From contig JAQBOA010000016.1 in the NCBI GenBank assembly GCA_028288305.1, forward strand, positions 62,001 to 126,000: a stretch of 64,000 bases of DNA, written 5' to 3'. The notes beneath the pieces are model-generated. The model saw nothing but the letters and a program-made list of their open reading frames with translations, searched no databases and was not told the origin of the DNA. This DNA is from Mucilaginibacter sp. (GTDB taxonomy: Bacteria > Bacteroidota > Bacteroidia > Sphingobacteriales > Sphingobacteriaceae). Both the position numbers and the translations under genes were made by a program. Positions 1 to 7,638 of this stretch are shown in pieces (positions within the stretch are counted from its first letter, which is position 1; each line of letters starts with the position of its first letter).

Positions 1-104
1 CATTATGGGTTTGATAAATTTTTTCCCAATGATCTTTTTTATTTTCTTTCATAATAAAATCTGATCTTTAACCATTTTAAAGGTCTCAATAAAATATCAT
101 AATC

Positions 105-581
105 ATGAAAAATTTCTTAATAATACTGCTTACCATTTTTTTGATCAATAGTTTATCTGTTATCGTATGCAAAGCACAAACTTCTCCTGTTACCATGCCA
201 TCTTTGGAAAAGATAAATCCCTGGACAGAAAATCAGTTGATTGAGCCTGCCGAGTTAGCTGCCTTGATTAATAGTTCGAAATCGGATATGCCTGTAATAT
301 TCAATATTGGCGCCGTTGAAGACATTAAGGGAGCGAAGCATATCGGGGCAGTAAGCAGTGCAGAAAACATGGAAAAGTTTAAGTATGAACTCAACCTACT
401 ACAACACAATACCGAGATTATAATTTATTGTGGATGCTGCCCATTTTCTAAATGCCCAAATATCCGGCCGGCATTTCTTGAACTGCAAAAAATAGGTTTT
501 ACTAATATAAAATTGCTAAATCTGCCAACTAATTTAAAAACCAACTGGACTGCTAAGGGCTATCCATTAGGGAGCAAATAA
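105..581 (+). CDS. Exported rhodanese-like domain protein
   Basis: 158 aa. The N-terminus is a hydrophobic signal peptide (about residues 1-24, ending near CKAQ), so the protein is probably periplasmic or membrane-anchored. The rest resembles a single rhodanese-like domain: a GAKHIGAV segment near residue 78 and a cysteine-rich active-site region IYCGCCPFSKCPN around residues 107-119. The first cysteine (about C109) sits where the rhodanese catalytic Cys is expected, with C111, C112 and C117 close by. This Cys-rich loop marks a recognisable subfamily; the substrate is unknown. It converges on trmD with a 3-bp gap. The family call is fairly firm, sulfurtransferase activity is inference. Confidence 0.8.
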   Translation: MKNFLIILLTIFLINSLSVIVCKAQTSPVTMPSLEKINPWTENQLIEPAELAALINSSKSDMPVIFNIGAVEDIKGAKHIGAVSSAENMEKFKYELNLLQHNTEIIIYCGCCPFSKCPNIRPAFLELQKIGFTNIKLLNLPTNLKTNWTAKGYPLGSK

Positions 582-584
582 AAA

Positions 585-1259
585 TCACTCTAAAAGATCA
601 GGCCTTCTTTTTTTAGTGCGCTCAATTGCTTGCTCAAAGCGCCATTTTTCAACTTCGGGTGTATTGCCGCTTAGTAAAATATCGGGTACTTTATGCCCGT
701 TCCAATCAGCCGGACGAGTATAAACCGGGGCATCAAGCAAGCCGTCCTGAAAAGAGTCAGATAATGCTGATGTTTCATTAGATAATACGCCGGGAATCAG
801 TCTTACCACTGCATCAACCAGCACAGCTGCCGGAAGTTCGCCGCCCGATAATACATAGTCCCCAATAGAGATTTCGCGGGTAACATAAATATCCCGGATG
901 CGTTGGTCAATCCCCTTATAATGGCCGCATAAGATCATGATATTTGTTTTTGTGGAAAGCTGATTAGCGCTCTGTTGATTAAGGGTATTCCCATCCGGTG
1001 ACATGAAAATGATCTCATCATAATCGCGCTCTGATTTTAGCTTTTCAATGCAGTTTGCAAATGGCTCTATCGTCATTACCATACCGCTGCCGCCACCATA
1101 AGGATAATCATCAACGCTTTTTTGTTTTTGGTTTGAGTAATCGCGCAAATTGTGTACGTGAATTTCTGCCATTCCCTTTTTCTGTGCACGCTGTAATATA
1201 GAGTGTGCAAACGGGCTGTCGAGCAAGCCTGGTAAAACGGTGATGATATCAAAACGCAT
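585..1259 (-). CDS. trmD: tRNA (guanine-N1)-methyltransferase
   Basis: 224 aa. Methylates G37 of tRNAs reading CNN codons, using S-adenosylmethionine. The start is the ATG at 1257-1259 ([11 protein letters not shown]), the usual TrmD N-terminus; the open frame continues 17 codons upstream, but those residues do not belong to the family and a -7 box sits right before this ATG. SPOUT-type knot signatures are visible: [13 protein letters not shown], the [11 protein letters not shown] segment and [14 protein letters not shown]. In many bacteria trmD sits in an rpsP-rimM-trmD operon; here rpsP-rimM is about 47 kb away. Confidence 0.97.
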   Translation of the reverse strand: MRFDIITVLPGLLDSPFAHSILQRAQKKGMAEIHVHNLRDYSNQKQKSVDDYPYGGGSGMVMTIEPFANCIEKLKSERDYDEIIFMSPDGNTLNQQSANQLSTKTNIMILCGHYKGIDQRIRDIYVTREISIGDYVLSGGELPAAVLVDAVVRLIPGVLSNETSALSDSFQDGLLDAPVYTRPADWNGHKVPDILLSGNTPEVEKWRFEQAIERTKKRRPDLLE

Positions 1260-1263
1260 GGAG

Positions 1264-1271
1264 CAAAGATA
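1264..1271 (-). promoter_or_regulatory. -7 promoter box for trmD
   Basis: Reads TATCTTTG on the minus strand, matching the Bacteroidota -7 consensus TAnnTTTG, and ends 4 bases before the trmD ATG. Transcription would begin at or next to the start codon, so the message would be leaderless or nearly so. No convincing -33 box was seen. Confidence 0.6.
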
Positions 1272-1463
1272 GGGTTTTGTTGAAGTGAAGAATAAAAGAT
1301 AAATACTCAACGCTCAATGGATCAATTCCCGCAAGGCAATGTAAAACATTCTGGCTTTACAACAATTAAAAAATCAAATCTAATTTACCGCCCCTTTTCC
1401 CCTGTTTACCGAAAATTTAACCCGCTTTGCCAAATGCTTTAGTTACACCAGTTAAATATGAAT

Positions 1464-1471
1464 TAGATTTG
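1464..1471 (+). promoter_or_regulatory. -7 promoter box for the SDR gene
   Basis: TAGATTTG matches TAnnTTTG and lies 15 bases before the ATG at 1487. It lies inside the longer open frame, which supports the downstream start. Confidence 0.5.
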
Positions 1472-1486
1472 TGCTACAAGAACAAA

Positions 1487-2191
1487 ATGAAAAACGCTCT
1501 CATAACCGCATCAACAAAAGGAATTGGCCGTGCAATAGCCATCGCTTTAGCCAAAGAAAGTATAAACCTGGCCATTTGCTCAAGGAGCAATGATGATCTT
1601 TTATCTTTTAAAAGCGAGTTACTGACCATAAATCCCGCCGTTAAAATTTTTACTTCGGTTACTGATTGCAGCATTAAACAACAAGTATTGCAATTTGCCG
1701 GCGAGGCAGAGAAAGTACTTGGTTTTATCAGCATTATTATTAATAATGTAGGCATTTACCAATACAGCAGTATATTGGACGATGGTGAGGAAACCTTTGA
1801 AAAAGTAGTAAACACCAACCTTGCTCCTGCTTATTTACTGTACCGCTATTTTGGTAAAAAACTGATAGCAAAACAAGAGGGCCATATTTTTAATATCTGC
1901 TCAATAGCATCCATAAGTCCTATTGCAGAGGCAGGTACTTATAGTGTAACAAAATATGCACTGCTTGGTCTTAGTAAGGTAATGAGGCTGGAAATGCAGC
2001 CTCACGGAGTAAAAGTAACATCAATTATACCTGGCTCAACATTAACAGATTCATGGAATGGCATTACCGTTGACAAAGATAAAATGGTTTTGCCCGAAGA
2101 TATTGCCTCAGTTATTATAAATACTTACAAAATGAGCGCCGGGGCAAATGTGGATGAAATAATAATTAAACCTGTTTACGGACAAATATAA
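1487..2191 (+). CDS. SDR-family NAD(P)-dependent oxidoreductase
   Basis: 234 aa from the ATG at 1487 (MKNALITASTKGIGRA). A longer frame from 1427 exists, but the nucleotide-binding strand starts directly after this Met and a -7 box lies within the extra stretch. Classical short-chain dehydrogenase marks: the TASTKGIG dinucleotide loop at the N-terminus, NNVG in the middle, a catalytic Ser in ICSIAS and the YSVTK (YxxxK) catalytic pair. Probably cytosolic; the substrate cannot be read from sequence. It is 22 bp upstream of the PspC-domain gene, so possibly co-transcribed. Confidence 0.9.
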   Translation: MKNALITASTKGIGRAIAIALAKESINLAICSRSNDDLLSFKSELLTINPAVKIFTSVTDCSIKQQVLQFAGEAEKVLGFISIIINNVGIYQYSSILDDGEETFEKVVNTNLAPAYLLYRYFGKKLIAKQEGHIFNICSIASISPIAEAGTYSVTKYALLGLSKVMRLEMQPHGVKVTSIIPGSTLTDSWNGITVDKDKMVLPEDIASVIINTYKMSAGANVDEIIIKPVYGQI

Positions 2192-2213
2192 ATCAACTTT
2201 AAAACTAAATAAT

Positions 2214-2840
2214 ATGAACAAAAAACTATATCGTGATGAATACCACAAGGTGTTTGGTGGTGTTTGTTCAGGCCTGGCTGAGTACTTTGAGATGGATGTG
2301 GTTGTGGTGCGCCTGCTATTTGCATTTACTTTTTTAATAATGGGCGTAGGCTTTATACCCTACATTGTTTTATGGATAGTGCTGCCTAAAAAGGGTTATA
2401 TCTATAACAATTTTAACAATCCAACGGTTGATTATACCGTGCCCCCTCAGCAACCCGGAGGTCCGTTTACTACCCCTCCGCCTCAACCCGGAGACACTTT
2501 TGGGAATACTCCTTACAGTGACTTTCCAAATGGCTTTAACCCGCCCGCAAGGCAGCGGTCAAATGCAGGAGTAATAATTGGGATGGTACTGATTGTTTTA
2601 GGCGCCATTATTTTAATTGATGAATATGACCTTATACCCGATTGGGATTTTGAGCGGATATGGCCATTAATATTGGTTGTCGTTGGTGGGGCTCTTATTG
2701 CTTCGGGCCAGAGAAGGAATCCCTGGGATAAAGCTGACTGGAAAAATGACAGTCATAAAGAAACATCTATAACCAATGAACCACCGGCAAACGACATACC
2801 GCCGGCAACTGAAAGTAATACCATTGAACCGTTATCCTAA
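2214..2840 (+). CDS. PspC-domain membrane protein
   Basis: 208 aa. Residues about 1-60 form a PspC domain: a KKLYRDEYHKVFGGVCSGLAEYF start, then a hydrophobic helix ending in WIVLPKK. A Pro/Gly-rich linker (about 80-120) follows, then a second hydrophobic pair with the WPLILVVVGG signature of LiaI/LiaF-like transmembrane regions. PspC proteins take part in envelope-stress sensing in other bacteria. It sits 38 bp before another LiaF-like protein, so the two probably form a unit. Function in envelope stress is inferred from family. Confidence 0.85.
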   Translation: MNKKLYRDEYHKVFGGVCSGLAEYFEMDVVVVRLLFAFTFLIMGVGFIPYIVLWIVLPKKGYIYNNFNNPTVDYTVPPQQPGGPFTTPPPQPGDTFGNTPYSDFPNGFNPPARQRSNAGVIIGMVLIVLGAIILIDEYDLIPDWDFERIWPLILVVVGGALIASGQRRNPWDKADWKNDSHKETSITNEPPANDIPPATESNTIEPLS

Positions 2841-2878
2841 TCACTATAGACTATCATATACTATTAAAAAATTAAGTC

Positions 2879-3853
2879 ATGAGAAACGATAAATTAATCC
2901 CGGGCCTGGTCCTGGTATTCATAGGAGCAGCATTCCTGCTGAATAACTTTGGATACATTCATTTTCACTGGTATAATATTTTTCACCTGTGGCCAATATT
3001 TTTAGTTATTGCCGGCGTAAATCTTGTATTTGCTCATAACAAATCGCCCTGGGCTACTATTTTAAAAATAGCGGTTGTTGTTTTTGGATTAGGGTTGCTG
3101 TTTTTTGGCGATTTTGGCGATCGTTTTAATTTTTGGCCTGGTCGTCATATGTACTATAACAATGATATGGATAACAACAACGACAACAATGATGATAGTG
3201 ATAGCACTGACAGCAGCAATGTAAAATCTGTAGGTAACGGCAGATTTGTTGAGCCTTATAAGGCTGATATAAAAATTGCACGCCTTAACATTAGCGGCGG
3301 TGGCACTTCATATACTTTGAATGATACAACCAACCAACTGTTCAGCGCTAATACAAAAGATACTTATGGCCGGTATGATTTTTCTCATAGTCAGGATGAT
3401 TCAGTATACGTGCTTGATTTTAAAATGAGAGATCACCATGGCTTTAATTTTGATTCGGATAAAAACGCTGCAATTATGCGTTTAAACCCAAATCCTGTAT
3501 GGGAAATCCATGTAGAAACCGGGGCTACCAAACTTGATTTCGACCTGTCGAAATTTAAGATCAGGGAACTTTATTTACATGGGGGCGCCGCATCATTTAA
3601 TGTAAAATTAGGTGCGCCTTTAGCGCTGACTAATGTTGATGTACAAACCGGAGTTTCGGGCGTTGATATAAGTATACCGCAAAATGCAGCATGCAGTGTT
3701 GAAACAGATTCCGGTTTATCAGATAACCATTTTGAAGGCTTTAATAAAACCAGGGATAACAATTACGAGACACCTGGCTTTGCCGCTGCAAAAAATAAAA
3801 TTCACATACACATAAGTGGCGGCCTGTCTGATTTTAAGGTAAGACGGTATTGA
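2879..3853 (+). CDS. LiaF-like membrane protein with toastrack beta domain
   Basis: 324 aa. The N-terminal 85 residues hold hydrophobic helices with the LIPGLVLVFIGAAFLL and LWPIFLVIAGVNL patterns of LiaI/LiaF-type (DUF5668) segments. An Asn/Asp-rich linker (about 96-115) leads to a C-terminal beta-rich domain of the toastrack kind, with repeated short strands and SGGG/SGG turns. Likely inner-membrane with an exposed beta domain. Follows the PspC gene; role as an envelope-stress partner is inference. Confidence 0.82.
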   Translation: MRNDKLIPGLVLVFIGAAFLLNNFGYIHFHWYNIFHLWPIFLVIAGVNLVFAHNKSPWATILKIAVVVFGLGLLFFGDFGDRFNFWPGRHMYYNNDMDNNNDNNDDSDSTDSSNVKSVGNGRFVEPYKADIKIARLNISGGGTSYTLNDTTNQLFSANTKDTYGRYDFSHSQDDSVYVLDFKMRDHHGFNFDSDKNAAIMRLNPNPVWEIHVETGATKLDFDLSKFKIRELYLHGGAASFNVKLGAPLALTNVDVQTGVSGVDISIPQNAACSVETDSGLSDNHFEGFNKTRDNNYETPGFAAAKNKIHIHISGGLSDFKVRRY

Positions 3854-3864
3854 GACTCATTAAT

Positions 3865-3947
3865 AATATCGAACACTGAATGCAGAATACCGAATTATGA
3901 AGTAGAAAACTTCGGCGTTCTGCGTTCAAAATTCGGTGTTCGATATT
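3865..3947. repeat. Intergenic word-repeat palindrome P1
   Basis: Outer arms AATATCGAACAC (3865-3876) and GTGTTCGATATT (3936-3947) are perfect 12-bp complements. Nested inside are GCAGAA/TTCTGC, CCGAA/TTCGG and GAAGT/ACTTC. The left arm reiterates the word GAAT. It separates two genes on the same strand and has no T-tract, so it does not look like a plain terminator. Confidence 0.8.
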
Positions 3948-3965
3948 CAATCAAAATTTTATCAA

Positions 3966-4574
3966 ATGTCTCAATTATATTTGTTGGTAATAAACGGTAA
4001 GCCCCAGGGACCATTTAGTATTGAACAATTGAAAGCAATTGGCGTTAAGCCAGGTGATTTTTTAAAAACCGCCGCTATGGATGATTATAAAGAAGCTCAC
4101 GAAATCGCCGAACTGCGCGATTTTTTTGGCTTTAATAAGCAGGCCCCTATCCCGCAATATTTTGGCAGTTTTGACCAGCGCCTGCTGGCATCCGCGCTCG
4201 ATTGGTTTTTCGTTTCGGGTATATGCATCATTACAGCATTTATTATATCCTTGCTGGTAAGTGACAAAGAAGTGAGGTTATCCATAGCTTTTAGCCTGCT
4301 GGCAATTATACCATTAGTAAAGCTGATCTATCATATAATTATGGAGAGCTCAGTAAAACAAGCCACTTATGGAAAGCAAATACTGAGAATTAAAGTTTGC
4401 GACATGAATGGCAACCGGATAAGTTTTACACGCTCCATAGCTCGTAACTTAGCCAAAATATTTTCTGTAGCAATACTCTTTATAGGTTACCTGTTTAGTT
4501 TTTTTAACAAACAACAGCAATGCCTTCATGATATGATTGCCGGCACATTGGTAATGAAGGACAGGTTGTTTTGA
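3966..4574 (+). CDS. GYF_2-RDD family membrane protein
   Basis: 202 aa from the ATG at 3966 (MSQLYLLVINGKPQGPF); an upstream in-frame start lies inside the P1 palindrome and is rejected. Residues 1-60 form a GYF_2-like domain (GKPQGPFSIEQL). An RDD domain with three or four membrane helices follows: QRLLASALDWFF, then YGKQILRIKV and QCLHDMIAGTLVM, the usual RDD ending. A paralogue of the same architecture lies at 10451-11086. Biochemical role unknown; transport or membrane homeostasis has been proposed for RDD proteins. Confidence 0.85.
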   Translation: MSQLYLLVINGKPQGPFSIEQLKAIGVKPGDFLKTAAMDDYKEAHEIAELRDFFGFNKQAPIPQYFGSFDQRLLASALDWFFVSGICIITAFIISLLVSDKEVRLSIAFSLLAIIPLVKLIYHIIMESSVKQATYGKQILRIKVCDMNGNRISFTRSIARNLAKIFSVAILFIGYLFSFFNKQQQCLHDMIAGTLVMKDRLF

Positions 4575-4708
4575 GTTTGCAGTTTAGTCCATGGTCGATA
4601 GTCCATAGACCATAGTTAACCAGGCTCGTTTCTCCTAATTAAACCTATGGACTATCGACCACGGTCTATGACAAAAAAGCAAACTGCTGACTGAAAACTA
4701 CAAACTGC
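4575..4708. repeat. Intergenic word-repeat palindrome P2
   Basis: Core arms TGGTCGATAGTCCATAG (4592-4608) and CTATGGACTATCGACCA (4645-4661) are perfect 17-bp complements. Outer GCAGTTT (4579-4585) pairs with AAACTGC, which occurs twice (4681-4687 and 4702-4708). The word GTCCAT/GACCAT is reiterated. It fills the whole gap between two convergent genes. Confidence 0.85.
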
Positions 4709-4712
4709 TTAC

Positions 4713-5411
4713 TTACTCTAATCCCAATTTCACTCTCAAAGATTCCCGGTACGTGCTGCCAATAGGAATCTTTTCGCCATTAATAATTACTTGATGAACT
4801 TCTATCATTGTAATATGCTTTACTGCTACTACAAATGATTTATGTACACGTACAAATTGATCGGAGGGGACAATGCTGAAAATATCTGTCATGTTTTCCC
4901 GGATCAATATTTTTTTGTCCTTCAAATAAACCGTGATATAATTTCCATCCTTCTCTAAATAGAATATATCACTGATTTTAACCTGGTAAGTTTGCGGGCC
5001 GCTTTTAATAAAAACAGTTCCGGCCATTTCACTCTTGGCGGTTTCGTTATTTTTAATTAAAAATATATTCTGAGCTTTGTTAACCGCAGCTAAAAACCTT
5101 TCGAAGGTTATAGGCTTCAATAAATAATCAATAGCGTTAAGGTTGTAGCTTTCAACAGCATGATTGCTGTAGGCAGTAGTAAAAACAACCATAGGTTTCA
5201 CTGCAAGTGTGGCAATTAACTGTATGCCGTTTATATCAGGCATATTGATGTCCAAAAACACAAGGTCGATCTTTTCCTGGTTCAAAAACTCAACGGCTTT
5301 AACCGGCTCGCGAAACGTTGTCTTTAAACAAATAGCATCTATTTTTTGGCAATATCTTTCAATAACATCCAATGCCTTTGGTTCATCATCAATAGCTATG
5401 CAGTTTATCAT
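4713..5411 (-). CDS. LytTR-family response regulator
   Basis: 232 aa. N-terminal receiver (about 1-120) with acidic pocket at the IDDE start and phospho-acceptor D54 in VFLDINMPD; switch Thr in VFTTAYS and Lys in DYLLKPI. C-terminal LytTR DNA-binding domain (about 130-232) with FYLEKDGNYITVYL and VRVHKSFVVA. Its start overlaps the kinase stop by 4 bases (ATGA), a mark of translational coupling. The pair diverges from the GLPGLI/outer-membrane genes, which are plausible but unproven targets. Confidence 0.95.
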   Translation of the reverse strand: MINCIAIDDEPKALDVIERYCQKIDAICLKTTFREPVKAVEFLNQEKIDLVFLDINMPDINGIQLIATLAVKPMVVFTTAYSNHAVESYNLNAIDYLLKPITFERFLAAVNKAQNIFLIKNNETAKSEMAGTVFIKSGPQTYQVKISDIFYLEKDGNYITVYLKDKKILIRENMTDIFSIVPSDQFVRVHKSFVVAVKHITMIEVHQVIINGEKIPIGSTYRESLRVKLGLE

Positions 5412-6523
5412 TGTAAATTAAGTTTAAGCTTAACCGCGTACTTGTCTTCTTCGTTTTTAATCGCCAGTTCGTATTTGTTACCATATACCAGTTCCAGCCT
5501 CCTTCTTACATTTTCAAGGCCAATACCGCTATTATTGTCAGCCATCTTTTTTATAAAGCTATAGTTTTTGTTTTCACAGGTAAAAATCACCTGCTTATTT
5601 TCTACTGAAATAAAAATATCGATTTGTGAAGATTGCCCGATCGACACTCCATGTTTAAAGGCATTTTCCACAAAAGGGATAAATATCATGGGCGAAATAA
5701 ACAAACCATCCGTTTGTTCCGGATAGTTGAAAGTCAGCTTTACTTCGCCATCTGCGTATCGTAATTTGTTTAGTAAAATACAATCTTCCAGGTATTCAAT
5801 TTCGCGGCCCAGGGATACCCTATCGGTATTACTTTCGTAAATCATATAACGCATCATGGCCGATAATCGCGAAATACCATCCGCCAGTTCTTCATTTCCC
5901 TTACCCTGCGCCATCGAAAAAAGGTTGTTTAGTGTATTAAAAAGAAAATGCGGATTGATCTGCGATTTAAGGAATTTAATCTCAGTACTTAATTGATGTG
6001 CCTCCAGTTGCTTGCGGATTAACTCATTCTTTATCCATGCTTTTGAAAAAAAGTAGGCGATGGAGCTTCCAAGCGTAAATACGAAAATCAGTAATATATT
6101 AAGCTGCAAGTGCCACCAGCTGTCCCTTACAAAGTCTTTGGGCCCTAACCGCAGAAAATCGGGCGCGTTAGTGCTCTTGAAGTCCAGAAAAAGGCCGACA
6201 ATAAAATAATCTGCAAAAAATATAAAAACGAACCATGCAGCAGCTGTTGCAATTTGCGCATACCCGTTTTTCCACTGTACCAGCTTTTTAAACAGCCAAA
6301 AAACATTGCCATAAAACAACAGCATTAAAAATCCAATAATAAAAAAAGAAGAACGGTGAAGAGATATTACAGCACTTCTTCGCATAATTACGCCATTATT
6401 GATCGTCTTTACTCTTAACTCAAAAGTGCTTGATGAGCCTAACGCGCTTAATACATACAAAACTGCTATCCACATTAAAATGTGCAGCAAAATTTCTAAC
6501 CAATATTTCTTAATAAAACTCAT
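5408..6523 (-). CDS. LytS-type sensor histidine kinase
   Basis: 371 aa. Four hydrophobic helices (about 10-30, 55-80, 92-115, 140-162) make a membrane sensor without a large extracellular domain. The His_kinase box follows, with SQINPHFLFNTLN placing the phospho-His at about H192. The ATPase end shows FVENAFKHG and GIGLENVRRRLELVYG. Typical partner of LytTR regulators, and it overlaps one. Stimulus unknown. Confidence 0.95.
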   Translation of the reverse strand: MSFIKKYWLEILLHILMWIAVLYVLSALGSSSTFELRVKTINNGVIMRRSAVISLHRSSFFIIGFLMLLFYGNVFWLFKKLVQWKNGYAQIATAAAWFVFIFFADYFIVGLFLDFKSTNAPDFLRLGPKDFVRDSWWHLQLNILLIFVFTLGSSIAYFFSKAWIKNELIRKQLEAHQLSTEIKFLKSQINPHFLFNTLNNLFSMAQGKGNEELADGISRLSAMMRYMIYESNTDRVSLGREIEYLEDCILLNKLRYADGEVKLTFNYPEQTDGLFISPMIFIPFVENAFKHGVSIGQSSQIDIFISVENKQVIFTCENKNYSFIKKMADNNSGIGLENVRRRLELVYGNKYELAIKNEEDKYAVKLKLNLQ

Positions 6524-6530
6524 GCGATAA

Positions 6531-6538
6531 CAAAGGTA
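6531..6538 (-). promoter_or_regulatory. -7 promoter box for the LytS/LytTR pair
   Basis: TACCTTTG on the minus strand matches TAnnTTTG and ends 7 bases before the kinase ATG at 6523, so the leader is almost absent. The remaining divergent gap (6539-6717) shows no clear repeat or operator. Confidence 0.55.
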
Positions 6539-6717
6539 ATTATTCAGGCATGGTGATATAATTTATGTTATTAATAAGGCTAATTATCGCTTCAACCTTT
6601 GCTTTTTTGCAATCCCCGATAACAAATATCAGTTTTTCATAATTGTAAAACCGCTATTCATACCAAACTTTTTATCCGGTTGTCTTTGCATTTTACTATT
6701 GCATAAAAAATACAATC

Positions 6718-7638
6718 ATGAAAAAGCACTTATTTCTATTCACAACATTATTGCTAATCGCTTTTGCAGTTAAAGCTCAAAAGTCAGATCTGGCAACCGC
6801 CATGGTACATTATAAATTCTCGCACTTAAAGGATACTACACAAACTAAGCCTTATACCGAGAATATGATTCTTATGATAGGTAAATCTGCTACAGTTTAC
6901 AAAAGTTACGATCGCAGACTGGAGGATGCCCTGGTAAGAAAACAAATACAGGAGCAAATGGCAACAGGATCGGGACGAATAAATATAAACAGAAACGGTT
7001 CGGGATCGAGTACTGAATACTACCAGTTGGCTGCAGAAAAGAAATTGTTCAGAAAAGAAAAGCTGATCAACAGCTATTTAATAGAGGAACCCCTGCCTGT
7101 CATTAACTGGAAGATCAGCGCCGATACGGCCAGTTTTGGCGGGCTGCACTGTCAGAAAGCCACAACACATTTTAAGGGTCGTGATTATACCGCGTGGTTT
7201 TGCCCGGATATCCCTTCACAAAGTGGACCATGGAAGTTATCGGGACTGCCTGGTTTAATACTCGAAGCCTATGATACAAAAAAACAAGTAGTGTTTAAGT
7301 TTGATGGTATTGAGGACATGAGCAAAATGGCACCACCGGCAGAGTCAACAGCCCCAATTCAGGTTCCGCGTGAAGGAGGTGGCACAGGGAAACTAATAGG
7401 AGAGGATGATCTCAATACAGACCCCCGGGCCATACAACTCCCAACCGATGCGATTAAAACTACTGAAAAAGAATTCACGCATTTACGGGAGGCTATGCGT
7501 AAAGATCCGAACGCATTCGCACAGTCGGCAATGGCAGCTGCAGGGGCAAACAGGCCGGGCGGGCCACAAATGCAGATGAAGATACAAATGAGCCCGGATG
7601 TAGAAAACAACCCAATAGAACTTCCCGAAAAAAAATAA
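6718..7638 (+). CDS. GLPGLI family protein
   Basis: 306 aa with a signal peptide (about 1-20, ending VKAQ). The family-defining motif is visible as LSGLPGLILEAYD near residues 174-186, preceded by WFCPDIP and the GPWK segment. The C-terminus is Gln/Met/Pro-rich and low in complexity. GLPGLI proteins are secreted or periplasmic Bacteroidota proteins of unknown function, usually encoded with a TonB-type outer-membrane protein. The stop codon is immediately followed by the ATG of exactly such a gene. Confidence 0.92.
   Translation: MKKHLFLFTTLLLIAFAVKAQKSDLATAMVHYKFSHLKDTTQTKPYTENMILMIGKSATVYKSYDRRLEDALVRKQIQEQMATGSGRININRNGSGSSTEYYQLAAEKKLFRKEKLINSYLIEEPLPVINWKISADTASFGGLHCQKATTHFKGRDYTAWFCPDIPSQSGPWKLSGLPGLILEAYDTKKQVVFKFDGIEDMSKMAPPAESTAPIQVPREGGGTGKLIGEDDLNTDPRAIQLPTDAIKTTEKEFTHLREAMRKDPNAFAQSAMAAAGANRPGGPQMQMKIQMSPDVENNPIELPEKK

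Noticed and set aside
1..104. Possible end of an upstream gene
   Set aside because: No frame across the first 104 bases gives a recognisable protein tail; it is AT-rich and probably intergenic.
4575..4708. Plain bidirectional terminator
   Set aside because: The stem is long but no T-tract follows on either strand, and similar elements occur in divergent gaps.
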